Shown here: one piece after another, positions 16,903 to 28,354 of the stretch
Position numbering within the stretch: position 1 is the stretch's first letter
How the letters are laid out: each line of letters starts with the position of its first letter
Assembly: GCF_013155545.1 (NCBI RefSeq)
Contig: NZ_JABJVV010000007.1
Span: 1 to 64,000, forward strand
Length of the DNA: 64,000 nt
Direction of reading: 5' to 3'
From: Caenimonas soli
GTDB taxonomy: Bacteria; Pseudomonadota; Gammaproteobacteria; Burkholderiales; Burkholderiaceae_C
The notes under the pieces: generated by a model
What the model saw: only the letters and a program-made list of their open reading frames with translations
Database searches by the model: none
What the model was told of the DNA's origin: nothing
Translations under genes and position numbers: made by a program

Positions 16903-18951
16903 ATGAGCACCAATCCCCTTCTCGACTTCAACGACCTTCCCCTTTTCGACCAGGTTCAGCCGCAGCACGTAGCGCCTGCGGTGGAAAGCCTGCTGGCCGC
17001 GGCCGACGTGGCACTCGAAACGGTCACGCAGCCTGAGTTCCCCAGCCGCTGGAACGACATCGCCAAAGTCCTCGATACCGCGACCGAAAAGCTGGGCCGC
17101 GCCTGGGGCGTGGTGAGCCACCTCAACGGCGTCGCCGATACGCCTGAATTGCGCGCGGCGTACAACGAAGCCCTGCCCAAGGTGACCGACTTCTGGACCC
17201 GGCTGGGCTCGGACGAGCGGCTCTATGCCAAGTACAAGGCCATCGATCCGGCCTCGCTGAATGCGGAACAGCGCCAGGCCCACAAGAACGCCATCCGCAA
17301 CTTCGTCCTGGGCGGGGCCGAACTGACCGGTGCGGCCAAGGAGCGGTTTGCCGCCATCCAGGAGCGCCAGGCCGAGCTCAGCCAGAAGTTCAGCGAGAAC
17401 GCGCTCGATTCCACCGACGCCTATTCGTACTACGCCGGTGAAGAAGAATTGGCCGGCTTGCCGCAGGACGTGATCCAGGCAGCCAAGGCCGCCGCGCAGG
17501 CGGAAGGCAAGGACGGCTACAAGCTCACGCTCAAGATGCCAAGCTACCTGCCCGTCATGCAGTTCGCCCACGGCACCGCGCTGCGCGAGCGCGTCTACCG
17601 CGCCTATGTCACCCGAGCCAGCGACCAGGGCGATCCGAAGTTCGACAACAGCGCTCTCATCCGGGAAATCCTGGCGCTGCGCCAGGAAGAAGCGCAGTTG
17701 CTCGGGTTTCGCAACTTCGGCGAGGTGTCCGTGGTGCCGAAGATGGCCGATTCCCCACAGCAGGTCATCACCTTCCTGCGCGACCTCGCGGCGCGCGCCC
17801 GGCCCTACGCCGAGAAGGACGTCGGCGACATGCGCGCGTTCGCCGCCACGAAGCTGGGCATCCAGGACCCGCAGGCCTGGGACTGGTCGTACATAGGCGA
17901 AAAGCTCAAGGAAGAACGCTACTCGTTCAGCGAGCAGGAGGTGAAGCAGTACTTCACGGCGCCCAAGGTCCTGGCCGGCCTGTTCAAGATCGTCGAGACG
18001 CTGTTCGAAGTGACCATCCGGCGCGACGTGGCCCCGGTCTGGACCCCCGGTGTGGAGCTCTATCGCATCGAGCGCGAAACGCGCGAAGGCGATCGCATTT
18101 CCACCGAGCTGGTCGGCCAGTTCTACCTGGACCCCGCGGCGCGCAACGGCAAGCGCGGCGGTGCCTGGATGGACGACGTGCGCGCCCGCTGGCTGCGCCC
18201 CGACAACGGCCAACTGCAGACGCCGGTGGCCCACCTGGTCTGCAACTTCGCCGAGGGCGTCGACGGCAAACCCCCTCTGCTCACGCACGACGACGTCATC
18301 ACCCTGTTCCACGAGTCCGGCCACGGCCTGCACCACATGCTCACCCGCGTGAACGAGCGCGACGTCTCCGGCATCAGTGGCGTGGAATGGGACGCCGTGG
18401 AGCTGCCCAGCCAGTTCATGGAAAACTTCTGCTGGGAGTGGGACGTGCTGCGCCACATGACCGCCCACGAGGAAACCGGCGCGCCGCTGCCCCGCGAGCT
18501 TTTCGACAAGATGCTCGCCGCCAAGAACTTCCAGAGCGGCCTGTCGACGCTGCGCCAGATCGAATTTGCGCTGTTCGACATGCTGCTGCACACCGAGCAC
18601 GACCCGGCGCAGGACTTCATGCCCCTGCTGGCCAAGGTGCGCCAGGAAGTCGCCGTGATCCAGCCGCCGCCATTCAGCCGCACGGCCCACACATTCAGTC
18701 ATATCTTCGCGGGCGGCTACGCCGCAGGCTATTACAGCTACAAGTGGGCGGAGGTGCTTAGCGCCGATGCCTATGCCGCATTCGAAGAGACCGCGGGAAA
18801 AAACGGCTTGCCTAGTATCGAAACCGGGCGAAAATACCGCCAGGCCATCCTGGAGGCAGGCGGCAGCAGGCCGGCGATGGAGTCGTTCAAGGCCTTCCGG
18901 GGCCGCGAGCCCACTCTGGACGCGCTGTTGCGCCACCAGGGCATGGCCTGA
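16903..18951 (+). CDS. prlC: M3-family oligopeptidase A
   Basis: This zinc metallopeptidase has about 682 residues and degrades short peptides in the cytosol. The zinc site is FHESGHGLHHML (HExxH type, with HESGH), with the third ligand region in GVEWDAVELPSQFMENFCWE. The C-terminal FAGGYAAGYYSYKWAEVLSADAY is characteristic of oligopeptidase A and Dcp. Two in-frame ATGs (16894 and 16903) are possible; the second reads MSTNPLLDFNDLP, matching relatives I recall, although GAGGGGG lies very close to it. The gene follows folD by about 50 bp. Confidence 0.93.
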   Translation: MSTNPLLDFNDLPLFDQVQPQHVAPAVESLLAAADVALETVTQPEFPSRWNDIAKVLDTATEKLGRAWGVVSHLNGVADTPELRAAYNEALPKVTDFWTRLGSDERLYAKYKAIDPASLNAEQRQAHKNAIRNFVLGGAELTGAAKERFAAIQERQAELSQKFSENALDSTDAYSYYAGEEELAGLPQDVIQAAKAAAQAEGKDGYKLTLKMPSYLPVMQFAHGTALRERVYRAYVTRASDQGDPKFDNSALIREILALRQEEAQLLGFRNFGEVSVVPKMADSPQQVITFLRDLAARARPYAEKDVGDMRAFAATKLGIQDPQAWDWSYIGEKLKEERYSFSEQEVKQYFTAPKVLAGLFKIVETLFEVTIRRDVAPVWTPGVELYRIERETREGDRISTELVGQFYLDPAARNGKRGGAWMDDVRARWLRPDNGQLQTPVAHLVCNFAEGVDGKPPLLTHDDVITLFHESGHGLHHMLTRVNERDVSGISGVEWDAVELPSQFMENFCWEWDVLRHMTAHEETGAPLPRELFDKMLAAKNFQSGLSTLRQIEFALFDMLLHTEHDPAQDFMPLLAKVRQEVAVIQPPPFSRTAHTFSHIFAGGYAAGYYSYKWAEVLSADAYAAFEETAGKNGLPSIETGRKYRQAILEAGGSRPAMESFKAFRGREPTLDALLRHQGMA

Positions 18952-18983
18952 GCCGAGAACCCAAACCGTTGGAGTCGATACCG

Positions 18984-19640
18984 ATGTTTTTTGCCCGCCC
19001 CACCCGCGCCCTTGGCCTGATGGGACTGCTCGTCGCCGCAGCATTCAGCGGTAACGATGCAAATGCGCAACAGATTTTTCGCATCGTAGGCGCCGATGGC
19101 CGTGTCACTTTTTCGGACAAGCCTCCGCCAGACGCCTCCGGCAAGGCCACGGCAGCGCCGACGGTTTCGCTGAGCGGCGGCGGAAGCGGCCAGACCGCCT
19201 CCCTGCCCATCGAGCTGCGAAACGCCGCCAATCGTTATCCGGTCACCTTGTACACGGCGCCGGGCTGCGTTCCCTGCGGCACAGGCCGCGCCATGCTGTC
19301 CGCCCGGGGCGTTCCTTTCACCGAGAAGACGGTGACGACCAATGAGGACATCGAGGCTCTCAAGCGACTCGGGGGCGCCGCATCCGTGCCCTTCCTGACC
19401 ATTGGCGGGCAGCAGCTCAAAGGCTTCTCCGAAGTCGAATGGACGCAGTTCCTGGACGCTGCCGACTACCCCAAGACCTCGCAGCTGCCGGCGAGCTACA
19501 GCCAGCCGCCCGCGACGCCCCTGGTCGCCGCGCAGCAGCCGCAGGCGCCGGTGCGCCCCACGGCCGCGCCGGGCGCTGCAAGGGCTGCGGCGCCCGCGCC
19601 TGCACCTGCCGCGGAAAACCCGGCCGGCATCAAGTTCTGA
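18984..19640 (+). CDS. DUF4124/glutaredoxin-domain protein, exported
   Basis: The product has about 218 residues. A signal peptide (GLMGLLVAAAFSGNDANA) is followed by a DUF4124-like segment (QIFRIVGADGRVTFSDKPP), then a glutaredoxin-like domain with TAPGCVPCGTGRAML (CVPC redox pair) and SVPFLTIGGQ with the cis-Pro, and finally a Pro/Ala-rich tail (about 165-210). It is probably a periplasmic or envelope thiol-disulfide protein; the partner is unknown. The ATG at 18984 is chosen over TTG 18969 because TGGAG lies just upstream of it. Its stop abuts the stop of rpiA. Confidence 0.8.
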   Translation: MFFARPTRALGLMGLLVAAAFSGNDANAQQIFRIVGADGRVTFSDKPPPDASGKATAAPTVSLSGGGSGQTASLPIELRNAANRYPVTLYTAPGCVPCGTGRAMLSARGVPFTEKTVTTNEDIEALKRLGGAASVPFLTIGGQQLKGFSEVEWTQFLDAADYPKTSQLPASYSQPPATPLVAAQQPQAPVRPTAAPGAARAAAPAPAPAAENPAGIKF

Positions 19641-19648
19641 TCAGAACT
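19633..19648. repeat. 16-bp perfect palindrome spanning two convergent stop codons
   Basis: AGTTCTGATCAGAACT spans the adjoining stop codons of the glutaredoxin-like gene and rpiA. It has no loop and no T-run, so it is a poor intrinsic terminator; both stop codons are built into it. Confidence 0.6.
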
Positions 19649-20312
19649 CGAGGATCTTGACGCCGCCGGTGGTGCCCAGCAGGCACACGGCGGCTTTTTG
19701 ATGCGCGAACACGCCCACGGTGACGACGCCGGGCCACTGATTGATCTCGCTCTCGAAGCGCAGCGGATCGGAAATCTGCAAACCCTTCACATCCAGGATG
19801 TGCTGGCCGTTGTCGGTGACCAGCGGCCGGCCGTCCTTGAGACGTACCCGCGCCGTGCCCCCCATGCCGGCGAACTGCCGCAGCAGCCGCTGCGTAGCCA
19901 TCGGGATCACTTCCACCGGCACCGGAAAGCGGCCCAGCACGTCCACCAGCTTGGATTCGTCGGCAATGCAGACGAATTGGCTCGACTGGGCCGCCACGAT
20001 CTTCTCGCGGGTGAGCGCGGCGCCCCCACCCTTGATCATGAAGCCCTGGTTGTCGATCTCGTCGGCGCCATCGATGTACACCGAGATCTGGCCCACCTCG
20101 TTCGAGTCGAACACCGGGATGCCCAGCGCCTTCAGCCGCTCGGTCGATGCGTTGGAACTGGACACCGCACCGCGGATGCGGTCCTTCATGGTGGCCAGCG
20201 CGTCGATGAACTTGTTGACCGTGGATCCGGTCCCCACACCGACGATTTCGCCGGGCACCACATACTGCAGGGCGGCTTGGCCGACCAGCGTTTTCAATTC
20301 GTCCTGGTTCAT
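19641..20312 (-). CDS. rpiA: Ribose-5-phosphate isomerase A
   Basis: The protein has 223 residues and interconverts ribose 5-phosphate and ribulose 5-phosphate in the pentose phosphate pathway. Visible blocks are [15 protein letters not shown] (phosphate site), [22 protein letters not shown] with the catalytic acid region, and [14 protein letters not shown]. The ATG at 20312 ([15 protein letters not shown]) is chosen over an upstream TTG at 20321 because AAGGA sits at a usable distance from it. Confidence 0.95.
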   Translation of the reverse strand: MNQDELKTLVGQAALQYVVPGEIVGVGTGSTVNKFIDALATMKDRIRGAVSSSNASTERLKALGIPVFDSNEVGQISVYIDGADEIDNQGFMIKGGGAALTREKIVAAQSSQFVCIADESKLVDVLGRFPVPVEVIPMATQRLLRQFAGMGGTARVRLKDGRPLVTDNGQHILDVKGLQISDPLRFESEINQWPGVVTVGVFAHQKAAVCLLGTTGGVKILEF

Positions 20313-20344
20313 TTGCGACAATTCCTTCTCTTTCGGAATTATCC
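20313..20344. promoter_or_regulatory. Short divergent spacer rpiA/pyrD with inverted repeat
   Basis: Only 32 bases separate two divergent start codons, too few for two ordinary back-to-back promoters, so at least one promoter must lie inside a coding sequence. The spacer holds the inverted repeat AATTCC-N9-GGAATT (20320-20340), which includes the rpiA ribosome-binding site on the minus strand. Confidence 0.35.
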
Positions 20345-21394
20345 ATGTCGCTGCTCCCCTACTCCCTCGCCCGTCCTTTCCTCTTCGGGCTGGACCCTGA
20401 AACCGCCCATGAGCTGACCATGCAATCGCTGGCGCGCCTGCAGGGCACGCCCCTGGAATGGGCCTACTGCAACGGCATGGTCGACGACCCCATCGAGCTG
20501 GCAGGCCTGAAATTCCCCAACCGGATCGGCCTGGCGGCGGGCCTGGACAAGAACGCGCGCTGCATCGACGGGCTGGGCGCCATGGGCTTCGGCTTCGTGG
20601 AAGTCGGCACCGTCACGCCCAAGGCGCAACCCGGTAACCCGAAGCCACGCATGTTTCGCCTGCCGCAGGCCAATGCGCTCATCAACCGCCTGGGGTTCAA
20701 CAATGACGGCCTGGAGGCCTTCATTGCCAACGTCAAGCGCTCGTCCTTTCGCCAAAAGGGCCGCATCCTGGGCCTGAACATCGGCAAGAACGCCGCCACG
20801 CCCATGAAAAACGCCACCAGCGATTACCTGGTGTGCCTGGACGGCGTCTATCCGCATGCCGACTACGTGACGATCAATATTTCCAGTCCGAACACCAGCA
20901 ATCTGCGCACGCTGCAGAGCGACGAAGCATTGGACGGCCTGTTGGGCGCCATCGCCGGGCGGCGCGAGACTCTGGCCCAGCAGCACGGCCGGCGCGTCCC
21001 CATCTTCGTCAAGATCGCACCTGACCTCGATGCAGCGCAAATCGAAGTGATCGCCGCGGCCCTCAGGCGCCACGGCATGGACGGCGTGGTCGCCACCAAT
21101 ACGACCATCAGCCGTGAAGCGGTCAAGGGATTGCCGCACGCAGAGGAAACCGGGGGCCTGAGCGGCTCGCCGGTGCTTGAGGCGAGCAACCGCGTGATCG
21201 CGCAACTGCGCAGCGCGCTGGGAAAAGCTTTTCCCATCATCGGTGTGGGCGGCGTCATGAGCGCGCAGGACGCGGCCTCGAAGATCAGGGCCGGCGCCGA
21301 TGTCGTCCAGATCTACACGGGGTTGATCTACCGGGGGCCGGATCTCGTGAGCGACGCGGCGCGGGCGATCAAGCGCCTGCACGTCGCGGGTTAG
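20345..21394 (+). CDS. pyrD: Dihydroorotate dehydrogenase (quinone), class 2
   Basis: The product has 349 residues and oxidises dihydroorotate to orotate at the membrane, passing electrons to quinone. The N-terminal amphipathic segment ([20 protein letters not shown]) is the class 2 membrane anchor. Other blocks are [43 protein letters not shown], the catalytic Ser region [11 protein letters not shown], and the FMN-binding [11 protein letters not shown]. Its stop overlaps the stop of the convergent TonB receptor gene. Confidence 0.96.
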   Translation: MSLLPYSLARPFLFGLDPETAHELTMQSLARLQGTPLEWAYCNGMVDDPIELAGLKFPNRIGLAAGLDKNARCIDGLGAMGFGFVEVGTVTPKAQPGNPKPRMFRLPQANALINRLGFNNDGLEAFIANVKRSSFRQKGRILGLNIGKNAATPMKNATSDYLVCLDGVYPHADYVTINISSPNTSNLRTLQSDEALDGLLGAIAGRRETLAQQHGRRVPIFVKIAPDLDAAQIEVIAAALRRHGMDGVVATNTTISREAVKGLPHAEETGGLSGSPVLEASNRVIAQLRSALGKAFPIIGVGGVMSAQDAASKIRAGADVVQIYTGLIYRGPDLVSDAARAIKRLHVAG

Positions 21395-23463
21395 AAGCTG
21401 TAGGTCCCCGCTAGCTTGAGTACGAAGCTGCGGCCCGGCGCCGCTTCGAAGAATCGGCCATTCCCCTCGTTGACGATGACCGAGCCGGCATAGCGGCGGT
21501 CCAGCAGATTGTCGATGCGTGCCGTGGCTGACAGGTTCCAGCCCTGGAAGTCGAACACATACCCTGCATGCGCCGCGAGGGTAACGAACGAGGTCGCCGC
21601 CTCGTTGTTAGCATCGTTGGCGTACACCTTGCCCGAGCGGCGAACCTCCGCTCCGGCGCGCCAGCCACGCGCCGGCTGCCAGGCGATCTCCGCCGCGGAA
21701 AACGATTGGGCGGTGCCGGGGATGCGGTTACCTGCGGGCAGGGCTGGCGTCGCATCACGGTAGCGCGCATCCAGCCAGGTTTGCGACAACTGGAACTGCC
21801 AGGCGGGTGCCAGTGCCGCGCTCCACGCCAATTCCAGCCCCTGGCGGCGCGTAGTGCCTGCGTTCTGGAAGGTGCTTCGGCCGCCGCGGTTGCTCGCGAC
21901 CACGATCTCGTCGCGGGTCGAGGTCTGGAACACGGCGGCGCTCCAGTCGGTGCGCCACCGCTCTCCCGCGGGTGTTCGCCCTTTGATGCCGATCTCCAGG
22001 TTCCTGCTGCGCGAGGGCCGCAAGGCGAAGTTCAGCCCGGGATTCCCATCGGGCCGGTAGGCCAGTTCGTTGAAGGTAGGCGTTTCGAAACCGCGGCCCA
22101 TCGCCCCGTAGACATGCACGTTCGGCGACCAGGCAAACATCAGCCCTGCGACCGGCAGCGTGGCGCTGTAGCGCAGGTTCCCGCTGTCGTCGCCATTGAC
22201 CCCCACCACGTAACGATCGCGTGACGAGAAGCGCACGCTGCTGTGCCGCACGCCGGCAGTCAGGCTCCAGTGCGGCGCGAACTTCCACACGCCCTGCAGG
22301 TACGGGTCGAGGTTGGACACCACGTTGTCCTCGTCGCGCCGCAGCGCGCCTTGCACGCCCAGCGCAGCCCCGTCAAAGTTCTGCCAGCCGCGCCTGCGCT
22401 CCTCCATGCGGTCGTACGACAGGCCTGCCACGACTTCCAGCGGGCCCTGCAACAAGGTGGATTGCGTGGTCCAGCGCAGATCGGTGCCGGCGTAGCGGCG
22501 CTCCAGCCCGATGACACCACCCGGGTGCAGCGGACTGCCCTGCGGCCCCACGGGAATCGCCTGGAACTGCTCCGTCTCCCGCTCGCCGCCATAAACCATC
22601 AGGCGCAGGCGATCACCCCTCGCAAGCCTATGCTCGTGGATGAGGCCGAGCTGGCTTTGCTTGACGGTTTTGCGGGTGTTGAACAAGGTGGCCGCCGCAT
22701 CGGCGCTGCGCGGCGCCGCTTCGAACTGCGCCCGCGTCAGGCCCAGTGGATCGTCGGCGCGCAGATCCATCGTGTTGGCCACCAACGTCCATTCGCTGCC
22801 CTCGGCCCGCTTGAAATCCAACCGGGCGTTGACCAAATCGCGCGAGGCACTGCTGTGATCGCGCCAACCATCCGTAGCAAATCGATTGGCGCTGACGACA
22901 TAGCCCAGGGCCGGCGTAGACCCGCTGAATCGCAAACCGGGCCGCACCAAGCCGTCGCTTCCAACTGCGAGACTGGTTGTGAGCTGGGGCGCGCCCGCGC
23001 CTGGTTCCGTGAACACCTGCAGCACGCCGCCCGAGGAATTTCCGTAGAGCACCGAGAACGGGCCACGCAAAACTTCCACCCGGCCTGCCGATGCCAGGTC
23101 GATGTGGGAAAGCTGCCCCTGGCCATCGGGCATGGTGGCGGGAATACCGTCGACATAGAGGCGGATGCCGCGCACGCCGAAGGTCGAGCGCGCACCGAAA
23201 CCGCGTATGGAGAGCTGCAAGTCCTGCGCATGGTTCTGCCGGTCGCGCGCGTTCAGGCCAGGGACCAGCGCCAGGCTTTCCGTCAGGTTGATTTCTGGCC
23301 GCCCCGCAGCCCGCAGCCGTTCGCCGTCGATCACGTCGACGGAAGCCGGAACATCGAATGGCGAGGCTTCGCTGCGGGTAGCGCTGACGGTGACCTGGGG
23401 CAGCGTCTGCGCCAGCGCGGCGCCCGCGGCCAGCCCCGTGGCGACGAGCACGGCCGTCCTCAC
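21391..23463 (-). CDS. TonB-dependent outer-membrane receptor
   Basis: The 690-residue protein starts with GTG at 23463, overlapping the upstream stop (GTGA). It has a signal peptide ([16 protein letters not shown]), a TonB-box-like [11 protein letters not shown], a plug domain ([51 protein letters not shown]) and a 22-strand barrel ending with the aromatic KLAGTYSF. Receptors with this plug import ferric siderophores or other large substrates. The two genes upstream are metabolic, not iron-related, so the ligand is open. No TonB/ExbBD or periplasmic permease genes are adjacent. Confidence 0.9.
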   Translation of the reverse strand: MRTAVLVATGLAAGAALAQTLPQVTVSATRSEASPFDVPASVDVIDGERLRAAGRPEINLTESLALVPGLNARDRQNHAQDLQLSIRGFGARSTFGVRGIRLYVDGIPATMPDGQGQLSHIDLASAGRVEVLRGPFSVLYGNSSGGVLQVFTEPGAGAPQLTTSLAVGSDGLVRPGLRFSGSTPALGYVVSANRFATDGWRDHSSASRDLVNARLDFKRAEGSEWTLVANTMDLRADDPLGLTRAQFEAAPRSADAAATLFNTRKTVKQSQLGLIHEHRLARGDRLRLMVYGGERETEQFQAIPVGPQGSPLHPGGVIGLERRYAGTDLRWTTQSTLLQGPLEVVAGLSYDRMEERRRGWQNFDGAALGVQGALRRDEDNVVSNLDPYLQGVWKFAPHWSLTAGVRHSSVRFSSRDRYVVGVNGDDSGNLRYSATLPVAGLMFAWSPNVHVYGAMGRGFETPTFNELAYRPDGNPGLNFALRPSRSRNLEIGIKGRTPAGERWRTDWSAAVFQTSTRDEIVVASNRGGRSTFQNAGTTRRQGLELAWSAALAPAWQFQLSQTWLDARYRDATPALPAGNRIPGTAQSFSAAEIAWQPARGWRAGAEVRRSGKVYANDANNEAATSFVTLAAHAGYVFDFQGWNLSATARIDNLLDRRYAGSVIVNEGNGRFFEAAPGRSFVLKLAGTYSF

Positions 23464-24584
23464 GCCCGCGTCTCTTCCACCAGCGCCACCACATGCTCGG
23501 CGATCGCGAGGGCACTCGTCAGACCGGGCGATTCGATGCCGAACAAATTCACCAAGCCCGCTATCCCGTGCACCGCCGGTCCATCGATACGAAAGTCGGG
23601 CGCTGCTTCGCCGGGCCCGTAGATCTTGGGCCGCACACCGCTGTAGCTGGGTTGCAGCGCGCCGTCCGGCAAGGCCGGCCAGTAACGACGGACCTCGGCA
23701 TAAAAGCCCTCCGCGCGCCGCGGATCAACGGTGTAGTCGATGTCCTCGGGCCGCGCGACGTCCAGCCACTCCAGGTCGGGGCCGAACTTGGCCTGCCCGC
23801 CCAGGTCCAGCGTCAAGTGAACCCCGAGCCAGGCATCGGCGGGGGCCGGGTAGATCAGGCGGGTGAAAGGCGCCTTGCCCGCCAGGGCGTAGTAGCTGCC
23901 CTTGGCGAAATATTCGCGCGGCACCCATCGCTCATCAAGCCCGTCGAAACGGCGCGCCAGCGCACAGGCATGCAGCGACGCGCTGTTGACGAGAACGCGC
24001 GCGGCGATCTCGCTGCCATCGGCCATGCGGACCACATGCGGGCCGCCGCCTTTTCCGAGCACCGCCGAATCGACGGCCGAGCCCAATGCCACCGCCCCGC
24101 CCGCGCTCTCCAGGTCACCCTGCAGCGCCAACATGAAGCCGTGGCTGTCCACGATGCCCGTGGTGGGCGACGACAAGGCGGCCACGCACTGCAGAGCCGG
24201 TTCCAGCGCCCGCGCCTGGGGGGCGTCCAGCCAGTCCACCGGAACGCCGTTGGCGATGGCCCGATCCCTCAAGCCTTTCAGTGCCGAGGCCTCGGCTTCG
24301 CTGTTGGCCACCACCAGCTTGCCGCAGTTGCGGTGGCTGACGCCGTGGCTGGCGCAAAGCTCGTACAGCAACTCCTTGCCGCGCACGCACAAGCGCGCCT
24401 TGAGCGAACCGGTCGGGTAGTAAAGCCCGGCATGGATGACCTCGCTGTTGCGGGAACTCACGCCCTGCCCTATTGCCGTCTGCGCCTCCGCAACGATGGT
24501 TTCCAGGCCGGCTTGCGCCAGCCCCCGCGCGACCGCGAGGCCAACGGCGCCGGCACCGACGACGATGGAATCGACCTGATCCAT
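23460..24584 (-). CDS. FAD-dependent oxidoreductase, L-2-hydroxyglutarate dehydrogenase-like (LhgO family)
   Basis: The protein has 374 residues with an N-terminal FAD motif ([19 protein letters not shown]), [20 protein letters not shown], a typical LhgO/D-amino-acid-oxidase-like block, and the C-terminal [19 protein letters not shown]. LhgO enzymes oxidise L-2-hydroxyglutarate and feed electrons to quinone; other members act on related hydroxy acids. The start overlaps the stop of the amidohydrolase gene (TGATG) and its stop overlaps the TonB receptor start, so the three genes form one tightly coupled operon. Confidence 0.82.
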   Translation of the reverse strand: MDQVDSIVVGAGAVGLAVARGLAQAGLETIVAEAQTAIGQGVSSRNSEVIHAGLYYPTGSLKARLCVRGKELLYELCASHGVSHRNCGKLVVANSEAEASALKGLRDRAIANGVPVDWLDAPQARALEPALQCVAALSSPTTGIVDSHGFMLALQGDLESAGGAVALGSAVDSAVLGKGGGPHVVRMADGSEIAARVLVNSASLHACALARRFDGLDERWVPREYFAKGSYYALAGKAPFTRLIYPAPADAWLGVHLTLDLGGQAKFGPDLEWLDVARPEDIDYTVDPRRAEGFYAEVRRYWPALPDGALQPSYSGVRPKIYGPGEAAPDFRIDGPAVHGIAGLVNLFGIESPGLTSALAIAEHVVALVEETRA

Positions 24585-25435
24585 CAGAGGTCTCGCCGGG
24601 GGTCCGTGCGCAGCAGCAGCTCGACCAGGGAGCGCAGGCTTTGCTTCAGGGGCTCGAAGCCTGCATTCGGCACCAGGGTCTGCTCATCCATGTACAGCCT
24701 GCGGTTGACTTCCACCTGCACGCTGTGACGGTGGCTAGCCGGATCTCCATAGCGACGGACCAGTTCCACGCCCTTGTAGGGGTGGTTGTAGGAAACGCTG
24801 TAGCCCAGGGACGCCAAGTGGTCGCAAACCTTGCGTGACAGCGCGGGATCGGCGCTCGTGCCGTCGCGGTCTCCGATCACGAAATCCGCGTGGACGAGGC
24901 CGGGGAAATCGGTCGCATGGGTGGCCGCGACCGCCGGCATCGAATGACAGTTGAGGTGGATGCTGTAGCCGTGCCGCTCATGCGCTGCTTCGATGGCCGC
25001 GCGCACCGCCTCATGGTAGGGGCGCCAGCATCGGTCGATGCGCGAGCGCACCTCCTGGACCGACAGCCGGCGCTCATAGATGGGCTCGCCCTCGTCCGTC
25101 ATGCGCCACACCAGGCCCTTGCCCAGGCGCACCTTGGACAGGGCCTTGGGATCGGTCTCCAGCGGGTCGGGCCAGGCCTCGTCGAACAGCGCAACGTCGA
25201 CCTCCGTCGTGTTGCGGTTCACGTCCAGGTAACTGCGCGGGAAAAGCGCCTCGATCCAGGCCACGCCCAGGGCGGGAACGAAATCGTAGAGCTTCTCCAC
25301 GTGCGTGTCTTCGGCCTGCCGCAGGGCCTGCAGATCGCAGGCGTGGCCGAAGTCGTCTGGGTAGTTGATGCCGCTATGCGGCGAGTCGAGCACGAGCGGC
25401 GTGGTGCCCGGGATGGATTTGACCGGGAAACTCAT
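24584..25435 (-). CDS. N-formylglutamate amidohydrolase family (HutG-like)
   Basis: The product has 283 residues beginning [10 protein letters not shown]. Characteristic blocks are [13 protein letters not shown] with a metal-binding His, the [14 protein letters not shown] motif, [10 protein letters not shown], and the [13 protein letters not shown] segment. The family hydrolyses N-formyl-L-glutamate to glutamate and formate in histidine breakdown, but no other hut gene is nearby; a glutamate- or glutarate-related role together with the LhgO-like oxidoreductase is possible. It is the first gene of its operon. Confidence 0.82.
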   Translation of the reverse strand: MSFPVKSIPGTTPLVLDSPHSGINYPDDFGHACDLQALRQAEDTHVEKLYDFVPALGVAWIEALFPRSYLDVNRNTTEVDVALFDEAWPDPLETDPKALSKVRLGKGLVWRMTDEGEPIYERRLSVQEVRSRIDRCWRPYHEAVRAAIEAAHERHGYSIHLNCHSMPAVAATHATDFPGLVHADFVIGDRDGTSADPALSRKVCDHLASLGYSVSYNHPYKGVELVRRYGDPASHRHSVQVEVNRRLYMDEQTLVPNAGFEPLKQSLRSLVELLLRTDPRRDL

Positions 25436-25549
25436 AGGGCCATTGTGCCCCGGCTGCCGTCCCGCAGGTTGACGGACGGGCGCGGGAGGAACTTTCAATA
25501 CGGCAGTGTCCTACACGCCGGTTCTTGCGGTGGCACGACAGTTACATCC

Positions 25550-26874
<1,325 letters not shown>

Positions 26875-26890
<16 letters not shown>

Positions 26891-28311
26891 GCCGTCTTCA
26901 CCGTGGTGAAGAACTCCTGGGCGTAGCGACCCTGCTCGCGCGGCCCGTAGCTGGAACCCTTGCGCCCGCCGAAGGGCACGTGGTAGTCGACGCCTGCCGT
27001 GGGCAGGTTGACCATCACCATGCCGGCCTGGCTGTGGCGTTTGAAGTGGGTTGCATGCTTCAGGCTGGTGGTGGCGATGCCCGCCGACAGGCCAAAGGGC
27101 GTGTCGTTGGCGGTGGCCAGGGCCTCCTCGTAGTCCTTGACCCGGATCACGCTGGCAACCGGCCCGAAGATCTCTTCGCGGTTGATGCGCATGGCCGCGG
27201 CGCTTTCGCTGAACAGGGCCGGGGCCATGTAGAAGCCGTCGGTGGCCAGCTTCAAGCGCCCGCCGCCGGCGGCCAGCACGGCGCCCTCGCCTTTGCCGAT
27301 CTCGACATAGCTCAGGTCCTGCTCGAGCTGGCTCTGGCTGGACACCGGGCCGATGTCGATGCCCTGGGCCAGCGCATCGCCCACCTTCAGGCCGGCCATG
27401 CGCTCTTTCATCGCCTCGATGAATTTCGGGTAGATGCCTTGGGTGACGATCAGGCGGCTGGACGCGGTGCAGCGCTGGCCGGTGGAGAAGAAGGCGCTTT
27501 GCACGCACAGCTCGACCGCGGTTTTGAGGTCGGCGTCGTCCAGCACAACCTGCGGGTTCTTGCCGCCCATCTCCAGCTGGAACTTCTTCAGGCCGGTGGC
27601 GCAGGCCTGGGCGATGCGCGCGCCGACGCCCTGCGAGCCGGTGAAGCTCACGGCATCGATGCCGGGGTGGCCGACCAGGGCGTCGCCGATGACGCTGCCG
27701 CGGCCCATGACCAGGTTGAAGACGCCGGCGGGGATGCCGCTGCGGCTGATGATCTCGGCCAGTGCCCAGGCGCAGCCGGGCACCAGGTCGGCCGGCTTCA
27801 TGACCACGCAGTTGCCGTAGGCCAGGGCCGGGGCGATCTTCCAGGCGGGAATGGCGATGGGGAAGTTCCAGGGGGTGATGATGCCCACCACGCCCACGGG
27901 CTCGCGCGTGATCTCCACGCCGATGCCGGGGCGCACCGAAGGCAGGGTTTCACCGGCCAGGCGCAGGCACTCGCCGGCGAAGAACTTGAAGATGTTGCCG
28001 GCACGCGCGGCTTCGCCTATGCCCTCGGGCTTGGTCTTGCCCTCTTCGCGGGCCAGCAGGGTGCCCAGCTCTTCCTTGCGAGCCAGGATCTCGCTGCCGA
28101 TCTTGTCCAGGGCGTCGGCTCGGGCCTGGATGCCACTGGTGGACCAGGCCGGGAACGCCGCTCTGGCGGCCTGCACGGCCGCATCGACATGGCTGGCATC
28201 ACCCTGGGTGTACTCGCCGATGACGTCGGAGAGGTTGGAAGGGTTGAGGTTGGGCGAGTAGCCGTTGCCGGCCACCCATTCGCCCTTGATCAGGTTGTTG
28301 TGTTGGGTCAT
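26875..28311 (-). CDS. Aldehyde dehydrogenase, probable alpha-ketoglutaric semialdehyde dehydrogenase
   Basis: The product has 478 residues of the ALDH superfamily: [32 protein letters not shown], the catalytic Glu in [11 protein letters not shown], the catalytic Cys in [11 protein letters not shown], and EIFGPVASV. The N-terminus and the [12 protein letters not shown] region resemble the KGSADH enzymes that oxidise 2-oxoglutarate semialdehyde, the last step of the Weimberg and related non-phosphorylative sugar-acid routes. It is the last gene of the fucD operon, 43 bp after the PdxA-like gene, which agrees with that role. Confidence 0.85.
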
Positions 28312-28354
28312 GAGTTATCCAATGAAGTGAAGATCAGCCAGGGCAATCCGCGCT

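Noticed and set aside
16861..19044. A 727-codon open frame opposite the M3 oligopeptidase
   Set aside because: The plus-strand product has the zinc site and complete family match; the antisense product has no recognisable feature.
19633..19648. The AGTTCTGATCAGAACT palindrome considered as a bidirectional terminator
   Set aside because: It has no loop of usable size and no T-run, and it is built largely from the two abutting stop codons; kept only as a repeat.
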